Shown here: piece after piece, positions 9,700-18,587 of the stretch
Layout: every line of letters starts with the position of its first letter
Numbering within the stretch: the first letter of the stretch is position 1
Origin: Marispirochaeta sp963667435
GTDB taxonomy: Bacteria; Spirochaetota; Spirochaetia; JC444; Marispirochaetaceae
Assembly (NCBI GenBank): GCA_963667435.1
Contig: OY763414.1
Span: 3,162,001 to 3,226,000, forward strand
Direction of reading: 5' to 3'
Length of the DNA stretch: 64,000 bases
The notes under the pieces: generated by a model
The model's database searches: none
What the model saw: only the letters and a program-made list of their open reading frames with translations
What the model was told of the DNA's origin: nothing
Made by a program: the position numbers and the translations under genes

Positions 9700-10434
9700 A
9701 TGGAAAGAAAGGTTGCATTGATTACCGGTGGTGGAACCGGAGTAGGCAGGGCAGTTGCAGTAAGCCTGACGGCAAAAGGCATTGCCTGTGGTATCAACTA
9801 TTCAAAATCCAGACATGATGCGGAGGAGACGGTCAAACAGATTGAGGCTGACGGGGGCAGTGCAATAGCGCTTCAGGCTGATATTGCAGATGATGCAGCG
9901 GTCAGGGAAATGGTAAAGCAGCTAATTGATCATTATGGTCGCTTGGACTATCTGGTGAATAATGCCGGCCGAACTTTTTTTATTCCCCTGGATGATATGG
10001 AAGCGGTAAAAGACGAACATTGGGATTCGATCATGGGGGTAAATGTTAAGGGAACTTTTCATGTTACCAGAGCCTGCGCCTCCTATCTGAAAAGTGCAGG
10101 TGGTGCGGTTGTAAACGTTTCATCCATTGCCGGGTTGACTGGTAGAGGAAGCTCTATTCCCTACTGTGTCTCCAAAGGGGGAATAGAGACCCTGACAAAA
10201 AGTCTGGCCCATGTTTTGTCTCCTGAAGTCCGGGTGAACGGTGTAGCTCCGGGGGTAATAACCACTCGCTGGCAGGACGGCAAGGAAAAGGCTGTTGAAT
10301 CCCATAAGGAGATTGTTCCTCTTAAACGGGTGAGCAGCCCCGAGGATGTGGCAGAGGTCATAAACGGTCTTCTGCTGAACTCGAATATGGTAACCGGTCA
10401 GACAATAGTCATAGACGGAGGTTTTACACTATAG
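9700..10434 (+). CDS. Short-chain dehydrogenase/reductase
   Basis: 244 residues of the classical SDR fold: cofactor glycines TGGGTGVG (9-16), NNAG (87-90), catalytic Ser near 141 and YCVSK with Y155 and K159. The sequence around N33/S35 after strand 2 (GINYSKS) suggests NADP(H) over NAD(H). It is FabG-like in length and pattern, but its coupling to ribokinase (6-base gap) argues for a sugar or polyol dehydrogenase role rather than fatty-acid synthesis. A terminator hairpin follows at once. Confidence 0.8.
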   Translation: MERKVALITGGGTGVGRAVAVSLTAKGIACGINYSKSRHDAEETVKQIEADGGSAIALQADIADDAAVREMVKQLIDHYGRLDYLVNNAGRTFFIPLDDMEAVKDEHWDSIMGVNVKGTFHVTRACASYLKSAGGAVVNVSSIAGLTGRGSSIPYCVSKGGIETLTKSLAHVLSPEVRVNGVAPGVITTRWQDGKEKAVESHKEIVPLKRVSSPEDVAEVINGLLLNSNMVTGQTIVIDGGFTL

Positions 10435-10875
10435 GCGCGGAATGCGCCTGTTCTTTTTCCGGATATATTCTTCAATGCGTTTTTTAACCGCATCCCGTAC
10501 TTCTCTGGTCTGCTCCAGAATTTCCTCCTGTGTACCTGTAAAGGAGGAGGGGTCGGGAAATGGCCAGAGTTCTTTTTTATGCATTCCGGGAAAGGTAGGA
10601 CATTTTTCCTCTGCCTCTTTATCGCAGACAGTAATAACGTAATGATAGGTTTTACCGGATTTAAAAAGATCGAAAACACTTTGGGGTTTTTTATCACTTA
10701 TATTAATTCCGTCCTCTTTAAGGACAGCTACTACTGCGGGATTCAGTTTTCCCGGTTCCAGACCTGCACTCTCTACAATGAAATCTTCTCCCGCAATTCT
10801 TTTCAGATATGCTTCCGCCATCTGGCTGCGGGCACTGTTGTGTGTGCAGATGAATAATACTGAGTCTTTGGCCAT
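10429..10875 (-). CDS. arsC: Arsenate reductase, thioredoxin-coupled (LMW-PTP type)
   Basis: 148 residues. The P-loop C10-THNSA-R16 and the following SQMAEA are those of low-molecular-weight phosphatase folds. The two further cysteines C84 and C92 (VCDKEAEEKC) and the DPSSFTGT segment (108-115) mark the thioredoxin-linked ArsC family (Bacillus and S. aureus type), which reduces arsenate to arsenite through a C10-C84-C92 disulfide relay. No arsR or arsB is adjacent. Its 3' end overlaps the SDR gene by 6 bases. Without an arsenite pump nearby the resistance role depends on genes elsewhere. Confidence 0.88.
   Translation of the reverse strand: MAKDSVLFICTHNSARSQMAEAYLKRIAGEDFIVESAGLEPGKLNPAVVAVLKEDGINISDKKPQSVFDLFKSGKTYHYVITVCDKEAEEKCPTFPGMHKKELWPFPDPSSFTGTQEEILEQTREVRDAVKKRIEEYIRKKNRRIPRL
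10433..10458 (+). terminator. Rho-independent terminator of the rbsK-SDR unit
   Basis: A perfect 6-base stem, AGGCGC / GCGCCT with loop GGAAT, is followed by a T-rich run (GTTCTTTTT). It begins inside the SDR stop codon and lies wholly within the 3' end of the convergent arsC gene, so it is a terminator embedded in coding sequence of the other strand. Confidence 0.7.
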
Positions 10876-10976
10876 TCTTATGCTCCTGTCGGATATTTGA
10901 ACAGTTACATCTTATATTGCCGTAGTACAAATACAAGCTGCCCGCTTTATTATTCATCTATTTCTCATAAATATGA

Positions 10977-12212
10977 TCAGGTACCCGGGTCGTCCCGGCA
11001 GAGTGGCATACTCATACAGCGGGGGCCGCCTCTTCCTCTGACCAGCTCTGAACCTGCTATCTCGATCACTTCAATGCCGTTCTGTCTCAAAAGATGGTTG
11101 GAGACAATGTTCCGCCGGTAGGTAACCACCATCCCCGGGGCCAGGGCCAGGGTATTTGTGCTGTCGTTCCACTGTTCGCGTTCCGCCGTAAGCCTGTCTC
11201 CGCCACCGGTTTCAATCAGTCTGACCGCCGGCAGCTTCAGACTCTTTTTCAACCCGTCGACAAGGTCATTTTCTGCGGAGATGTCTATGGAATTGTCCTT
11301 TCCCGGGGAAAGCCGGAAGAGTTTAAGATGATCATTTATACCCGGAAACAGGGTAAAGGCATCCCTGTCTACCATGGTGAATACCGTATCCAGGTGCATA
11401 TACGCCCTTGTAAAGGGAATCTGGATTACCAGTACTTCCTTTATTGATGCGTCCTGCCGGAATACCCGCGCTGCAAGTGTTTCTATTGCTTCAGGACTCG
11501 TCCGCGCACTGCATCCTATTGCAAGCACTTCCGGGTTGAGAATCAGTATATCGCCCCCCTCTATGCTGTCGGGTTCGTTATGAGAATACCACCGCTTTGT
11601 TCCGGAAAATCTGGTATGACCGGAAACAATATGATCCAGCAGCATACTTTCCCGCTGCCGTGCCCGGGCTTTCATGCTGTTGACGGAAATTCCTGATCCT
11701 ATAACAGTGCCGTAGTCTCTGGCAAAATAGAGGTTGGGGAGGGGGTCCAGATAAAAGGGGTAGTCATCCTTTATGTAGTAGGAGAGCCGTTTCTCGCTGC
11801 GGGAATGAGAAATTGCCGACTTGGGAAGGCCTGCAAGAAGTACCGAGGTAAGTTGAGGGGGATCCAGCTCCAGCAGATAGCTTTCAATATCCCGTTTTAA
11901 CTCTGCGGATGTGGTTTGCATTTCGGACAGCAACCGGGTAATCAGGGTGCTGTTCTCTTCTCTGTTTGAGAGTGTTTCTGTTAACAGCCTGTCGAAGTAG
12001 AGAACCTCGACATTCCGGGAAGTAAGCTCCGCAGCGAAGGCATCGTGTTCTTCCTGCATCCGGGCCAGGTATGGAATATCCTCAAAAAGCATTTCATCCA
12101 GATATTTGGGAATAAGCTGCTCCAGTTCGGGGCCGGGACGGTGCAGGAGAATGGTTCTAAGCCGGCCGGTTTCGGAGCGGATATTGAGAAAAGGGAGGTC
12201 TGTTGATTCCAT
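10977..12212 (-). CDS. arcA: Arginine deiminase
   Basis: 411 residues, normal length. The C-terminal catalytic motif GGPRCMSMPL places the nucleophile at about C399; the EGGDILILN and HLDTVF segments carry the conserved Asp and His. It hydrolyses L-arginine to citrulline and ammonia, the first step of the ADI pathway that yields ATP and buffers acid. arcB, arcC and an arginine/ornithine exchanger are not next to it. Only a weak ribosome site precedes the ATG. It is divergent from alr across about 105 bases. Confidence 0.93.
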   Translation of the reverse strand: MESTDLPFLNIRSETGRLRTILLHRPGPELEQLIPKYLDEMLFEDIPYLARMQEEHDAFAAELTSRNVEVLYFDRLLTETLSNREENSTLITRLLSEMQTTSAELKRDIESYLLELDPPQLTSVLLAGLPKSAISHSRSEKRLSYYIKDDYPFYLDPLPNLYFARDYGTVIGSGISVNSMKARARQRESMLLDHIVSGHTRFSGTKRWYSHNEPDSIEGGDILILNPEVLAIGCSARTSPEAIETLAARVFRQDASIKEVLVIQIPFTRAYMHLDTVFTMVDRDAFTLFPGINDHLKLFRLSPGKDNSIDISAENDLVDGLKKSLKLPAVRLIETGGGDRLTAEREQWNDSTNTLALAPGMVVTYRRNIVSNHLLRQNGIEVIEIAGSELVRGRGGPRCMSMPLCRDDPGT

Positions 12213-12317
12213 GAGTGTAATAATAGCAGAAACAACGGCATCTGTGTTCTGTTTCCCATTTTACCTTCTTGTTGTACTTGCTCAGGAAGGGGCTACCTGT
12301 GATAATCTGAACCCATT

Positions 12318-13445
12318 ATGAGCAGTCAGCCCCTGACCCGAATCTATCTGAATCTTTCCAGTCTTGATCACAATATAAATCTGCTTTCCAAACTTGCAGG
12401 CGGTACAACCCTGTGGCCCGCCATAAAGGCAAACGCCTATGGGCACGGCGCGGTTCCTGTTGCAGAGCGGCTTCTTTCCAGAGGTTTAAGTACTCTGTGC
12501 GTGGCCCATGTCGCCGAAGCTCTGGAGCTTAAGGAAGCAGGCGTTGGGGCTTCTTTTGTAATTCTCTCTCCAGATCTTGGTGGAACGGCGGAAGAGGTTG
12601 TAAAAAACAGTTTTGAGCCTGTGGTCGGTACTTTTATCCAGCTGAAGGCTCTCTCCGCTGAATCAGTACACCAGGACAAGCCTGTCCATGTTCATCTGAA
12701 GACTGATACCGGTATGGGGCGGGTCGGTTTTTCCGCTGAATCAGCTGCGGACTCAATTAAATCAGCCATGGGGTATCCCGGAGTTGTGGTGGCAAGTGTG
12801 ATGAGTCATTTCCCCCGGGCAGATGAAGCGAACCAGGAATATTCCCGCAGCCAGCTGGCGCTTTTTACTAGGCTGGCAGAAGATTTACGCAGTATCGGAG
12901 TTCCCAGGTTTCATATTTCCAACAGCGCGGCAATCTTTGATCTACCCGAAGCCCGTTTTGATATATGTCGTCCAGGAATTGCCATGTATGGACTGTCCCC
13001 CTCAAGCGGGATCCGGAATCCCAGGGTAAAGGACCTGAAGCCGGTGCTGGAATGGAAAACAGCACTTACCCAGATAAAAACTGTTCCCGCCGGTCGGGGG
13101 CTCAGTTACGGTCACACCTTTGTCACCGCCAGGGAGTCGCGGATTGCCAGTGTTCCGGTGGGCTATGGAGACGGGCTTATGCGGAACTTAAGCAACCGTA
13201 TGGAGTTCCTTATCCACGGGGTGCGCTGCCCTCAGGTTGGCACCATCTGTATGGATCAGTGTCTTATTGATGTTTCAGCCCTCGGCGATACGGTGGAACC
13301 CGGCGATGAGGCGGTTATAATCGGACAGCAGGGTAAAGAGTTTATCAGTGCAGACAAGCTGGCTGAAACTCTGGGCACTATAAACTATGAGGTAACAACC
13401 GCAATCAGTGCCAGAGTTCCACGGATTCCTGTGGAGGAAAACTAA
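12318..13445 (+). CDS. alr: Alanine racemase
   Basis: 375 residues of the fold-type III PLP family: AIKANAYGHG places the Schiff-base lysine at K37, and the second catalytic residue Y264 lies in RGLSYGHTF; GTICMDQC is the conserved C-terminal strand. It makes D-alanine for peptidoglycan. It stands alone, divergent from arcA and overlapping by 4 bases, tail to tail, the small lipoprotein gene on the other strand. Confidence 0.94.
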   Translation: MSSQPLTRIYLNLSSLDHNINLLSKLAGGTTLWPAIKANAYGHGAVPVAERLLSRGLSTLCVAHVAEALELKEAGVGASFVILSPDLGGTAEEVVKNSFEPVVGTFIQLKALSAESVHQDKPVHVHLKTDTGMGRVGFSAESAADSIKSAMGYPGVVVASVMSHFPRADEANQEYSRSQLALFTRLAEDLRSIGVPRFHISNSAAIFDLPEARFDICRPGIAMYGLSPSSGIRNPRVKDLKPVLEWKTALTQIKTVPAGRGLSYGHTFVTARESRIASVPVGYGDGLMRNLSNRMEFLIHGVRCPQVGTICMDQCLIDVSALGDTVEPGDEAVIIGQQGKEFISADKLAETLGTINYEVTTAISARVPRIPVEEN

Positions 13446-13738
13446 TCCCGCTGGTTGTGTTTAATCTTCTTTCTGCTTAAAGAGAGTCCGCCGAATCCGG
13501 AAATTATGGCAATATAGAAACCGAAGTCATACCACCAGCCGGTATTATTGGGTTCGTAGATTCTTACTCCAGCTTTGAAGATACTTACAATCAGTGAAAT
13601 CGGTGCTATCCATCCGTGCCATATTCCCATAAGGAACCCCGCGGGCTTCTCTATTTCGGCAATTCCTTCATCGGGAAGACAGCCGGAAAGAGTGAAGATT
13701 ATGGCCAACAACAGCAGTATGGCAGATACTTTTCTCAT
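13442..13738 (-). CDS. Small predicted lipoprotein with membrane helices
   Basis: 98 residues. The N-terminus is a lipoprotein signal with lipobox LSGC (C20). The mature part has two hydrophobic stretches (about 38-56 and 70-86, GFYIAIISGFGGLSLS) and a basic tail. The pattern GIWHGWIAPIS is shared by short uncharacterised bacterial membrane proteins. It is cotranscribed with the DUF2161 gene (4-base overlap). No function can be named. Confidence 0.6.
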   Translation of the reverse strand: MRKVSAILLLLAIIFTLSGCLPDEGIAEIEKPAGFLMGIWHGWIAPISLIVSIFKAGVRIYEPNNTGWWYDFGFYIAIISGFGGLSLSRKKIKHNQRD

Positions 13739-14454
13739 TTCTTGATCTCCTTATTATCTCTGGTATTTTTAATTATCGTAATAATTTCGGCATATTCAGC
13801 CAGTGCGGCCCGTCCCGCGGGATGAAGCCGGTATATACCCCTGCTTATCCGTTCAAACCACCCGTAATGGTTATTTCTTAGTATAGCCCCGGCTTTACTG
13901 CTTCCCCCCAGCTCTTTACACCGGGCGGGGGAGAGCTCCCCTCTGCTGTGCAGCATGTCAGCCAGTACAAGGGCTTCCTCCCTGTAGGCGGTTACTCCTT
14001 TGCCTCGTGTTCCTCCGGGGGTGTGGTCGCCGCTTCGACCGTTTATTTCTCTCAGTATTGCCTGACGTCTTCTGTTGTTGCGCCGTCGTTCCTGTTTTCC
14101 CGGGTGACAAACAATCTCCACCCTGGTTCGATGTTTCAGAAAGCGTATCAGAATAAGTCCTAATTCAAGCCTTTTTATAAGCTTCAGGTTGCTGCGGATT
14201 CCCTGAGGGGGGGAACTCTCGTCTACAGGCAGAGCGATGTAAACCCCGTCCGCCGCTTCCTGCCGTTCAACTGCCTGGGTGATGAGCTTCAGGGAGAGTG
14301 TTTTTTTCAACTCCACAGCAATAAGCTCTTCACCGTTCACAGCAGCAACATCGCAGCCTGCAGCTTCACCCATTACGGTATAGCCGAGATTCTCCAGATA
14401 CTTTTTAACCGGGAGATAGAGATCTGTTTCACTGAAGCTGGAAGAGCTCTTCAT
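13735..14454 (-). CDS. DUF2161 protein, PD-(D/E)XK nuclease-like
   Basis: About 239 residues from the ATG at 14454; a GTG at 14475 is an alternative and neither has a clear ribosome site. The N-terminal region has a restriction-endonuclease-like core: GCDVAAVNGEELIAVELKK, giving Asp, Glu and Lys spaced as in PD-(D/E)XK. A basic arginine-rich middle (about 120-145) and a C-terminal winged-helix-like part follow. DUF2161 has been assigned to the PD-(D/E)XK superfamily by fold; substrate and role are not known. It overlaps the small lipoprotein gene by 4 bases. Confidence 0.65.
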   Translation of the reverse strand: MKSSSSFSETDLYLPVKKYLENLGYTVMGEAAGCDVAAVNGEELIAVELKKTLSLKLITQAVERQEAADGVYIALPVDESSPPQGIRSNLKLIKRLELGLILIRFLKHRTRVEIVCHPGKQERRRNNRRRQAILREINGRSGDHTPGGTRGKGVTAYREEALVLADMLHSRGELSPARCKELGGSSKAGAILRNNHYGWFERISRGIYRLHPAGRAALAEYAEIITIIKNTRDNKEIKK

Positions 14455-14543
14455 GCTGTTTTGTATTCTACCCACTTATTCCGGGGAATAAAAGCCAATT
14501 TGCTGTATACTCAACTGGTGAAAAAGTTTGAGGAAGGCCGCTT

Positions 14544-15686
14544 ATGAGACTCCGAATTGCCGTTTTGCTAATGAGTTTATGCTCTGTATGTTCCATTCCT
14601 CTTGCTGCAGAGAATCCCGGCTCACCGGTCCCCCTGGGAATATCCTTTCCTCCCCTTTCCAGTCGGGAACAGCTCAAACTGACCGGAGAATACCTGAAAG
14701 ATCTGGGTGTTCACCATATAAGAATGTCCCTAAACTGGGGGCTTAGGGAACCTGAAGAGGGGCAGTATAACTGGGATCCTTTCGACAGGCGTATGGATTT
14801 TTTTGCCAACCTCGGTGTTGTCCCCTTTATTACCCTCAACAGCAATGCTCCGGAATGGATACGAAATACTTTGCAGGATAGAAAAAAGAACAGCAGGTCG
14901 GCTGCTTTGGGGCCGGGGGAGAATCAGAAGCTTGCAGGTTTTGTACAAGCATTTATTAACCGTTATCAGCAGCGTAACCCCGGACTTGTGCGCTATATCC
15001 AGTTCGGTAACGAGTGGCAGGGTGCCTGGTGGTACGCCGGAAGCGGTCTTAAGTACCGTGCCAGTCTGGAAGCAGTCTATGCTGCGGTTAAACAAGCTGA
15101 TCCTGATATTATTGTTGTACTGGGCGGGTTCGCATGGGGAACTGCCGCATCGCTTGCAGCCTATGACGGCAGGATAGAATCTTTCTGGGGTGATGACGGG
15201 GAACTTGTCTCCGGCGACGAACTGCGCTGTATTGTCTCCATGCAGAGTCCTGCACTTCCCGGAGAGTCCGATCTTGAGAGAATCGATATCGTTCTTGCAA
15301 GCTCTGCCTATGACTGGGTGGATGTACACATGTATGATCAGCCGGAATTGTGGAGTGCCGGTGTTGATGCCGTGGTGTCCCGTCTTCGGGAAGATTTTAA
15401 CGGCCGTGTTGTCTGCACCGAATTCGGCGGCCCCCATCCCTTTCGGGAAACACATCTCAGTGATAATGAACATGCCGATCGTATGTCTGCATATCTTGAA
15501 GCTGTTCAAAAACTCGATCTTGCCATGGCTCTCCACTTTCGCCTTGTACAAACAGGTCAGCCCCTGCATGCTGATTCTGGTCTGGTAGTGAAAGGTCTTT
15601 TCGGCTACCGGAAACTCCCCGCCTACGAAATATTCAAACAGGAAATTATCCAGAACAAAAACCAGAAAAAAGATACCAGACCATAG
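14544..15686 (+). CDS. Secreted TIM-barrel glycoside hydrolase
   Basis: 380 residues with a cleavable signal peptide (about 1-22, ending near LAAEN). The mature part reads as a clan-A beta/alpha barrel: HHIRMSLNWG near strand 2, VPFITLNSNAPEW near strand 3, YIQFGNEW with the likely acid/base E157, and VVCTEFGG with the likely nucleophile E293. This layout is that of retaining glycosidases such as GH5, GH39 or GH42; the exact family and sugar are uncertain. An 8-base hairpin follows the stop codon. Confidence 0.7.
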   Translation: MRLRIAVLLMSLCSVCSIPLAAENPGSPVPLGISFPPLSSREQLKLTGEYLKDLGVHHIRMSLNWGLREPEEGQYNWDPFDRRMDFFANLGVVPFITLNSNAPEWIRNTLQDRKKNSRSAALGPGENQKLAGFVQAFINRYQQRNPGLVRYIQFGNEWQGAWWYAGSGLKYRASLEAVYAAVKQADPDIIVVLGGFAWGTAASLAAYDGRIESFWGDDGELVSGDELRCIVSMQSPALPGESDLERIDIVLASSAYDWVDVHMYDQPELWSAGVDAVVSRLREDFNGRVVCTEFGGPHPFRETHLSDNEHADRMSAYLEAVQKLDLAMALHFRLVQTGQPLHADSGLVVKGLFGYRKLPAYEIFKQEIIQNKNQKKDTRP

Positions 15687-15712
15687 CATTGATAGCATTG
15701 GCGCGCGGGAGG

Positions 15713-15733
15713 ACAGCAGGACTTCCCTGCTGT
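15713..15733 (+). terminator. Hairpin after the glycosidase gene
   Basis: ACAGCAGG and CCTGCTGT form a perfect 8-base stem with loop ACTTC, 26 bases after the stop codon. The T content downstream is only moderate (TCGTCTTCATTCTTTC), so termination is plausible but not certain. Confidence 0.5.
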
Positions 15734-15795
15734 TCGTCTTCATTCTTTCGCTGTTTTAAGGTATTATATCTGACTTCTTTTTCAGGCAGGTTTTT

Positions 15796-16587
15796 GTGAA
15801 GGATTATTATGCAATACTGCGTCTCCCCCGGGATGCTTCAACGGACATGGTTCGCAAAACCTACCGACGGCTGGCGAAAGAGCTGCATCCGGATCTTAAC
15901 GACGGGGATAATTCGGAAGAACATTTTATCATACTCCGGGAAGCCTATGAGGTTCTCTTCAATGAGGAAACCCGGGCGGAGTACGACCGCGCCTACGATG
16001 TCTATTTCGGGGTGGAGGAGTTCAATTACCGCCTTTTTCTTAAGAGCCGCATGTGGGATAAGGAGAGCCAGGCCAAACTGATCTGCTACGACCTGCTCCA
16101 TGATCTTGAATCGGAAGCTCTTGAGGTGTACGAAGAGACCTTCTCCGGCGAAATTGAGGCTATTCGGGGATACTTGGAACGGGAAGACTTTATGGATTAC
16201 ACCTTTATAATTGCGGAAGAGTATATGCAGAAGGAGATGCCTGTAAAAGCATTTCAGATTCTCCGGACCATTGCCCTGGAAGAAGAGAAGAAGCCCTACT
16301 TCAAGCATTTTTATCCTGAAGTGCTGGCCCACCTTAACCGTATTGCCCGGGGGAAGCTTGCCGATGATGCTGATGATGCCCTGCGTCTGAGTATGATGAA
16401 GGAGATGACCGATCTCGATTATCCAGGTAAGGAGCTGGCAAAAATCAATAAAACAATAGCAGAAATTTATGTTAAACGGGGAGATCTCTACATGGCGGCT
16501 CAATACTACCAGAAAGCAGCCGAGGCTTATGTCAGGCTTCCAGGTATGAGTAAGCTCAGAAAAAAGGTGGAGGCTTTTCTCCAGTGA
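15796..16587 (+). CDS. DnaJ (J-domain) protein
   Basis: 263 residues starting at GTG, with a purine-rich AGGCAGG just upstream. The J-domain fills residues 1-66 with HPD at 31-33 (ELHPDLND). The glycine-rich and zinc-finger regions of true DnaJ are absent. The rest is helical, ending in a TPR-like pair (DLYMAAQYYQKAAEAY). J-domains stimulate DnaK ATPase; the C-terminal part should choose the client. It overlaps the MoeA-like gene by 4 bases, so the two are translated together. Confidence 0.85.
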   Translation: MKDYYAILRLPRDASTDMVRKTYRRLAKELHPDLNDGDNSEEHFIILREAYEVLFNEETRAEYDRAYDVYFGVEEFNYRLFLKSRMWDKESQAKLICYDLLHDLESEALEVYEETFSGEIEAIRGYLEREDFMDYTFIIAEEYMQKEMPVKAFQILRTIALEEEKKPYFKHFYPEVLAHLNRIARGKLADDADDALRLSMMKEMTDLDYPGKELAKINKTIAEIYVKRGDLYMAAQYYQKAAEAYVRLPGMSKLRKKVEAFLQ

Positions 16588-17402
16588 AATCAATTGAACA
16601 GGTTAAAGAACTGCTAAAGGATTTTTCTTTCCCTTTCGGACCTGAATCAGTTCCTCTGGATGAAGCTGCAGGACGATTCCTGTATGAACCGGTTGCTTCT
16701 CCTGTGGATGTTCAGATTACCGGAGGAGAACAGTTTCTTCTTTCTGCCGGTAAGGAGTTTCTTGCAGGAGGAATGCTTGGTCCTTATGAGCTGAGCCTGC
16801 TGGCGGTAGCGGGTTTTTCCCGCGTCATGGTACGCAGTGTCTGTACCCTGGGGCTTTCTGTTGACAAACCCCAGCTTTTACAGACGGCCATTGCCGGGAT
16901 TCGTCGCGCTGGCGGCTGGACGGAAACACTTGATCCACGGAAATCAGCAGGAGAAAGCCCTTTTTCTCTAACTCTGATGTCTGCTGCGGAAGTTGATCTG
17001 CCTTCTCCCTGGACGCATGTGTTCAGTGGTCTGAATCTGATCCCTGCGCAGGAGACTGCCTGTTTCCGGCATCCTGATGGACGTATTGTATTTTGTCTGC
17101 CGGAATCAATCCTTGTCTGGCAGGTGATAATCGAGCTGCTTATTCGTCCACTTCTCTGGCGGATGAACGGGGCGGATTACCAGTCAGCTGTTCTTTGCGG
17201 AACTGCTACCGAAGATTTTCCCGTGCTGCCTGAGCCTGGCTGTATTCCGCTTATACAAACTGCATCTGACATGTATCGGGTTGCAGGACTGCCGGAAACA
17301 TTCCGGGAATGTCTGCCGCCTTTTTCAACCGGCTTTCTTCATATTTCGCCCGGTTCGCTTCCGCCGAAAACAGGGGATTCTCTGAGAATTATTCCCTGGT
17401 AG
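16584..17402 (+). CDS. MoeA-like protein, truncated and probably non-catalytic
   Basis: 272 residues against about 400 for MoeA, the molybdopterin molybdenumtransferase. Three MoeA landmarks are recognisable: the start VPLDEAAGRFLYEPVAS, the hinge GGMLGPYELSLLAVAGFS, and a degenerate form of the LPGNP segment (FCLPESILVWQVIIELLIRP). The central MoCF-biosynthesis domain, with its GGxSxGxxD-like substrate loop, is missing or worn down. No other molybdenum cofactor gene is in the window. It is coupled to a J-domain gene (4-base overlap) and converges on the GGDEF gene with a 14-base overlap. It may be a structural relic with a new role. Confidence 0.5.
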   Translation: MKSIEQVKELLKDFSFPFGPESVPLDEAAGRFLYEPVASPVDVQITGGEQFLLSAGKEFLAGGMLGPYELSLLAVAGFSRVMVRSVCTLGLSVDKPQLLQTAIAGIRRAGGWTETLDPRKSAGESPFSLTLMSAAEVDLPSPWTHVFSGLNLIPAQETACFRHPDGRIVFCLPESILVWQVIIELLIRPLLWRMNGADYQSAVLCGTATEDFPVLPEPGCIPLIQTASDMYRVAGLPETFRECLPPFSTGFLHISPGSLPPKTGDSLRIIPW

Positions 17403-18483
17403 AAGCTATTGCAAAGCAGGTCCGATTTCGTCCGGCGGCTTTTGCCTGTAACAGGCTCCGGGTAAGATTTTCCATGGTTGATTCCATGGATTCCGGTAAT
17501 TCCATTCCGTCAAGAATTGCAATCCCGATGCTTGCGGTGGCAGGTATGCTTTTTCCGTTACTGCCGATTTTCTGATACTCGATTGCACTGCGAATTTTCT
17601 CCGCCGCAACCTGGATTTTCTCCGCCGCAGTGTCCGGCAGAATTATAAGAAACGATTCTCCCCCGTAGCGTCCGGCACTGTCGTATTTGCGGATACAGCC
17701 CCGAATTGTTTCTGCTGTCTGTTTTAAAACAAGATCTCCAGTTTTCTCGCCGTAGGTGGAGTTCAGTATGGCGAAATGATCCATATCGGCCAGAAGTACT
17801 CCAGTCTGTTGTTGCTTGCGATAGGCCCGGGCTAATTCAATATCCAGATTGCGCATGACAGCTCTTCTGTTCAGCAGCCCTGTAAGATTATCCCAGATAG
17901 ATTGTTGTTTCAGAGTTTCCTGGGTGGCTTCGGTAAAGCGGGCAAAGAAAAATACCGAGTAAGCAATGGCCGCCAGGTTAACAACCATATTGGCAAGGTT
18001 CAGAAGGGTGGAGACCGATTCACTCAGACTGGTGTAGGGCGCATGACCTGAGGAGAATGTGTATAAAACAATATAGATTGCCGCAATAATTCCTATTCCT
18101 GTAATTTTTGAGAACGGCCGCCAGGTGGAGAAAAAGAGCAGGGCAGTTATGGTAAAATAGTAGTAGAACATCCCGGAGGTACACCCGAAGGCGAGAACTG
18201 AATAGGATGCATGATACAGTATAGCCGCGCAGAAAATAAGCCAGCTGAAACTCAAGCGGCCTTTTTTATAAAAATAGAGGCACAGTGCGTCTGCCATGAT
18301 ACAGATCAGATTATTAATGATGACTACTGTATTCCCCAGCAGTATAAATACCGGCAGGAATGCAATGTGGCCGATAAAGCCGAAAAGAAAGATGTAATTC
18401 CCATAGGCGGAACGGCGCTGTGTTTCCAGAGGATCCTGAACTGCTCCTGAATGATCTTTTTGCATATAGGGAGTATAAATCAT
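17389..18483 (-). CDS. Membrane GGDEF-domain protein with altered signature
   Basis: 364 residues. About six hydrophobic helices (30-185) form an N-terminal sensor of unknown type. A GGDEF domain follows: DNLTGLLNRRA at 198, LADMDHF with D233, N241, and the active-site loop RYGGESF (274-278). The signature is GGESF, so the second acidic residue of GG(D/E)EF is serine, and the usual ND pair after DHF is NS. It may be a weak or inactive diguanylate cyclase. It faces the GntR gene across 104 bases. Confidence 0.8.
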   Translation of the reverse strand: MIYTPYMQKDHSGAVQDPLETQRRSAYGNYIFLFGFIGHIAFLPVFILLGNTVVIINNLICIMADALCLYFYKKGRLSFSWLIFCAAILYHASYSVLAFGCTSGMFYYYFTITALLFFSTWRPFSKITGIGIIAAIYIVLYTFSSGHAPYTSLSESVSTLLNLANMVVNLAAIAYSVFFFARFTEATQETLKQQSIWDNLTGLLNRRAVMRNLDIELARAYRKQQQTGVLLADMDHFAILNSTYGEKTGDLVLKQTAETIRGCIRKYDSAGRYGGESFLIILPDTAAEKIQVAAEKIRSAIEYQKIGSNGKSIPATASIGIAILDGMELPESMESTMENLTRSLLQAKAAGRNRTCFAIASTRE

Positions 18484-18493
18484 TTACATCGAT

Positions 18494-18504
18494 ATGTCAG
18501 ACAT
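18494..18504. promoter_or_regulatory. Short palindrome in the GGDEF/GntR intergenic region
   Basis: ATGTC-A-GACAT is a perfect inverted repeat in the 104-base divergent region. GntR/FCD regulators often bind operators of about this size, and the gene starts 84 bases away, so an autoregulatory site is possible. An 11-base palindrome can occur by chance. Confidence 0.25.
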
Positions 18505-18549
18505 GTTCTTTTCATTTGTTCTTCATAATACTCATGCGATTTTTCGGAG

Positions 18550-18578
18550 TTGACAGGGCGGTGGCGGTGCTATAGCAT
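18550..18578 (+). promoter_or_regulatory. Strong-looking promoter of the GntR gene
   Basis: Consensus TTGACA at 18550-18555 is followed after 17 bases by TAGCAT (18573-18578), with an overlapping TGC-TATAGC extended -10 at 18568-18576. The predicted transcript start is within about 5 bases of the ATG at 18588, and no Shine-Dalgarno precedes that ATG, so the mRNA may be nearly leaderless. Confidence 0.55.
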
Positions 18579-18587
18579 CAACCAGTT

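Noticed and set aside
14730..15743. 337-codon minus-strand frame opposite the glycosidase gene
   Set aside because: The plus strand encodes a signal peptide and glycosidase motifs with both catalytic Glu; the minus frame shows no family pattern and would cover the same DNA.
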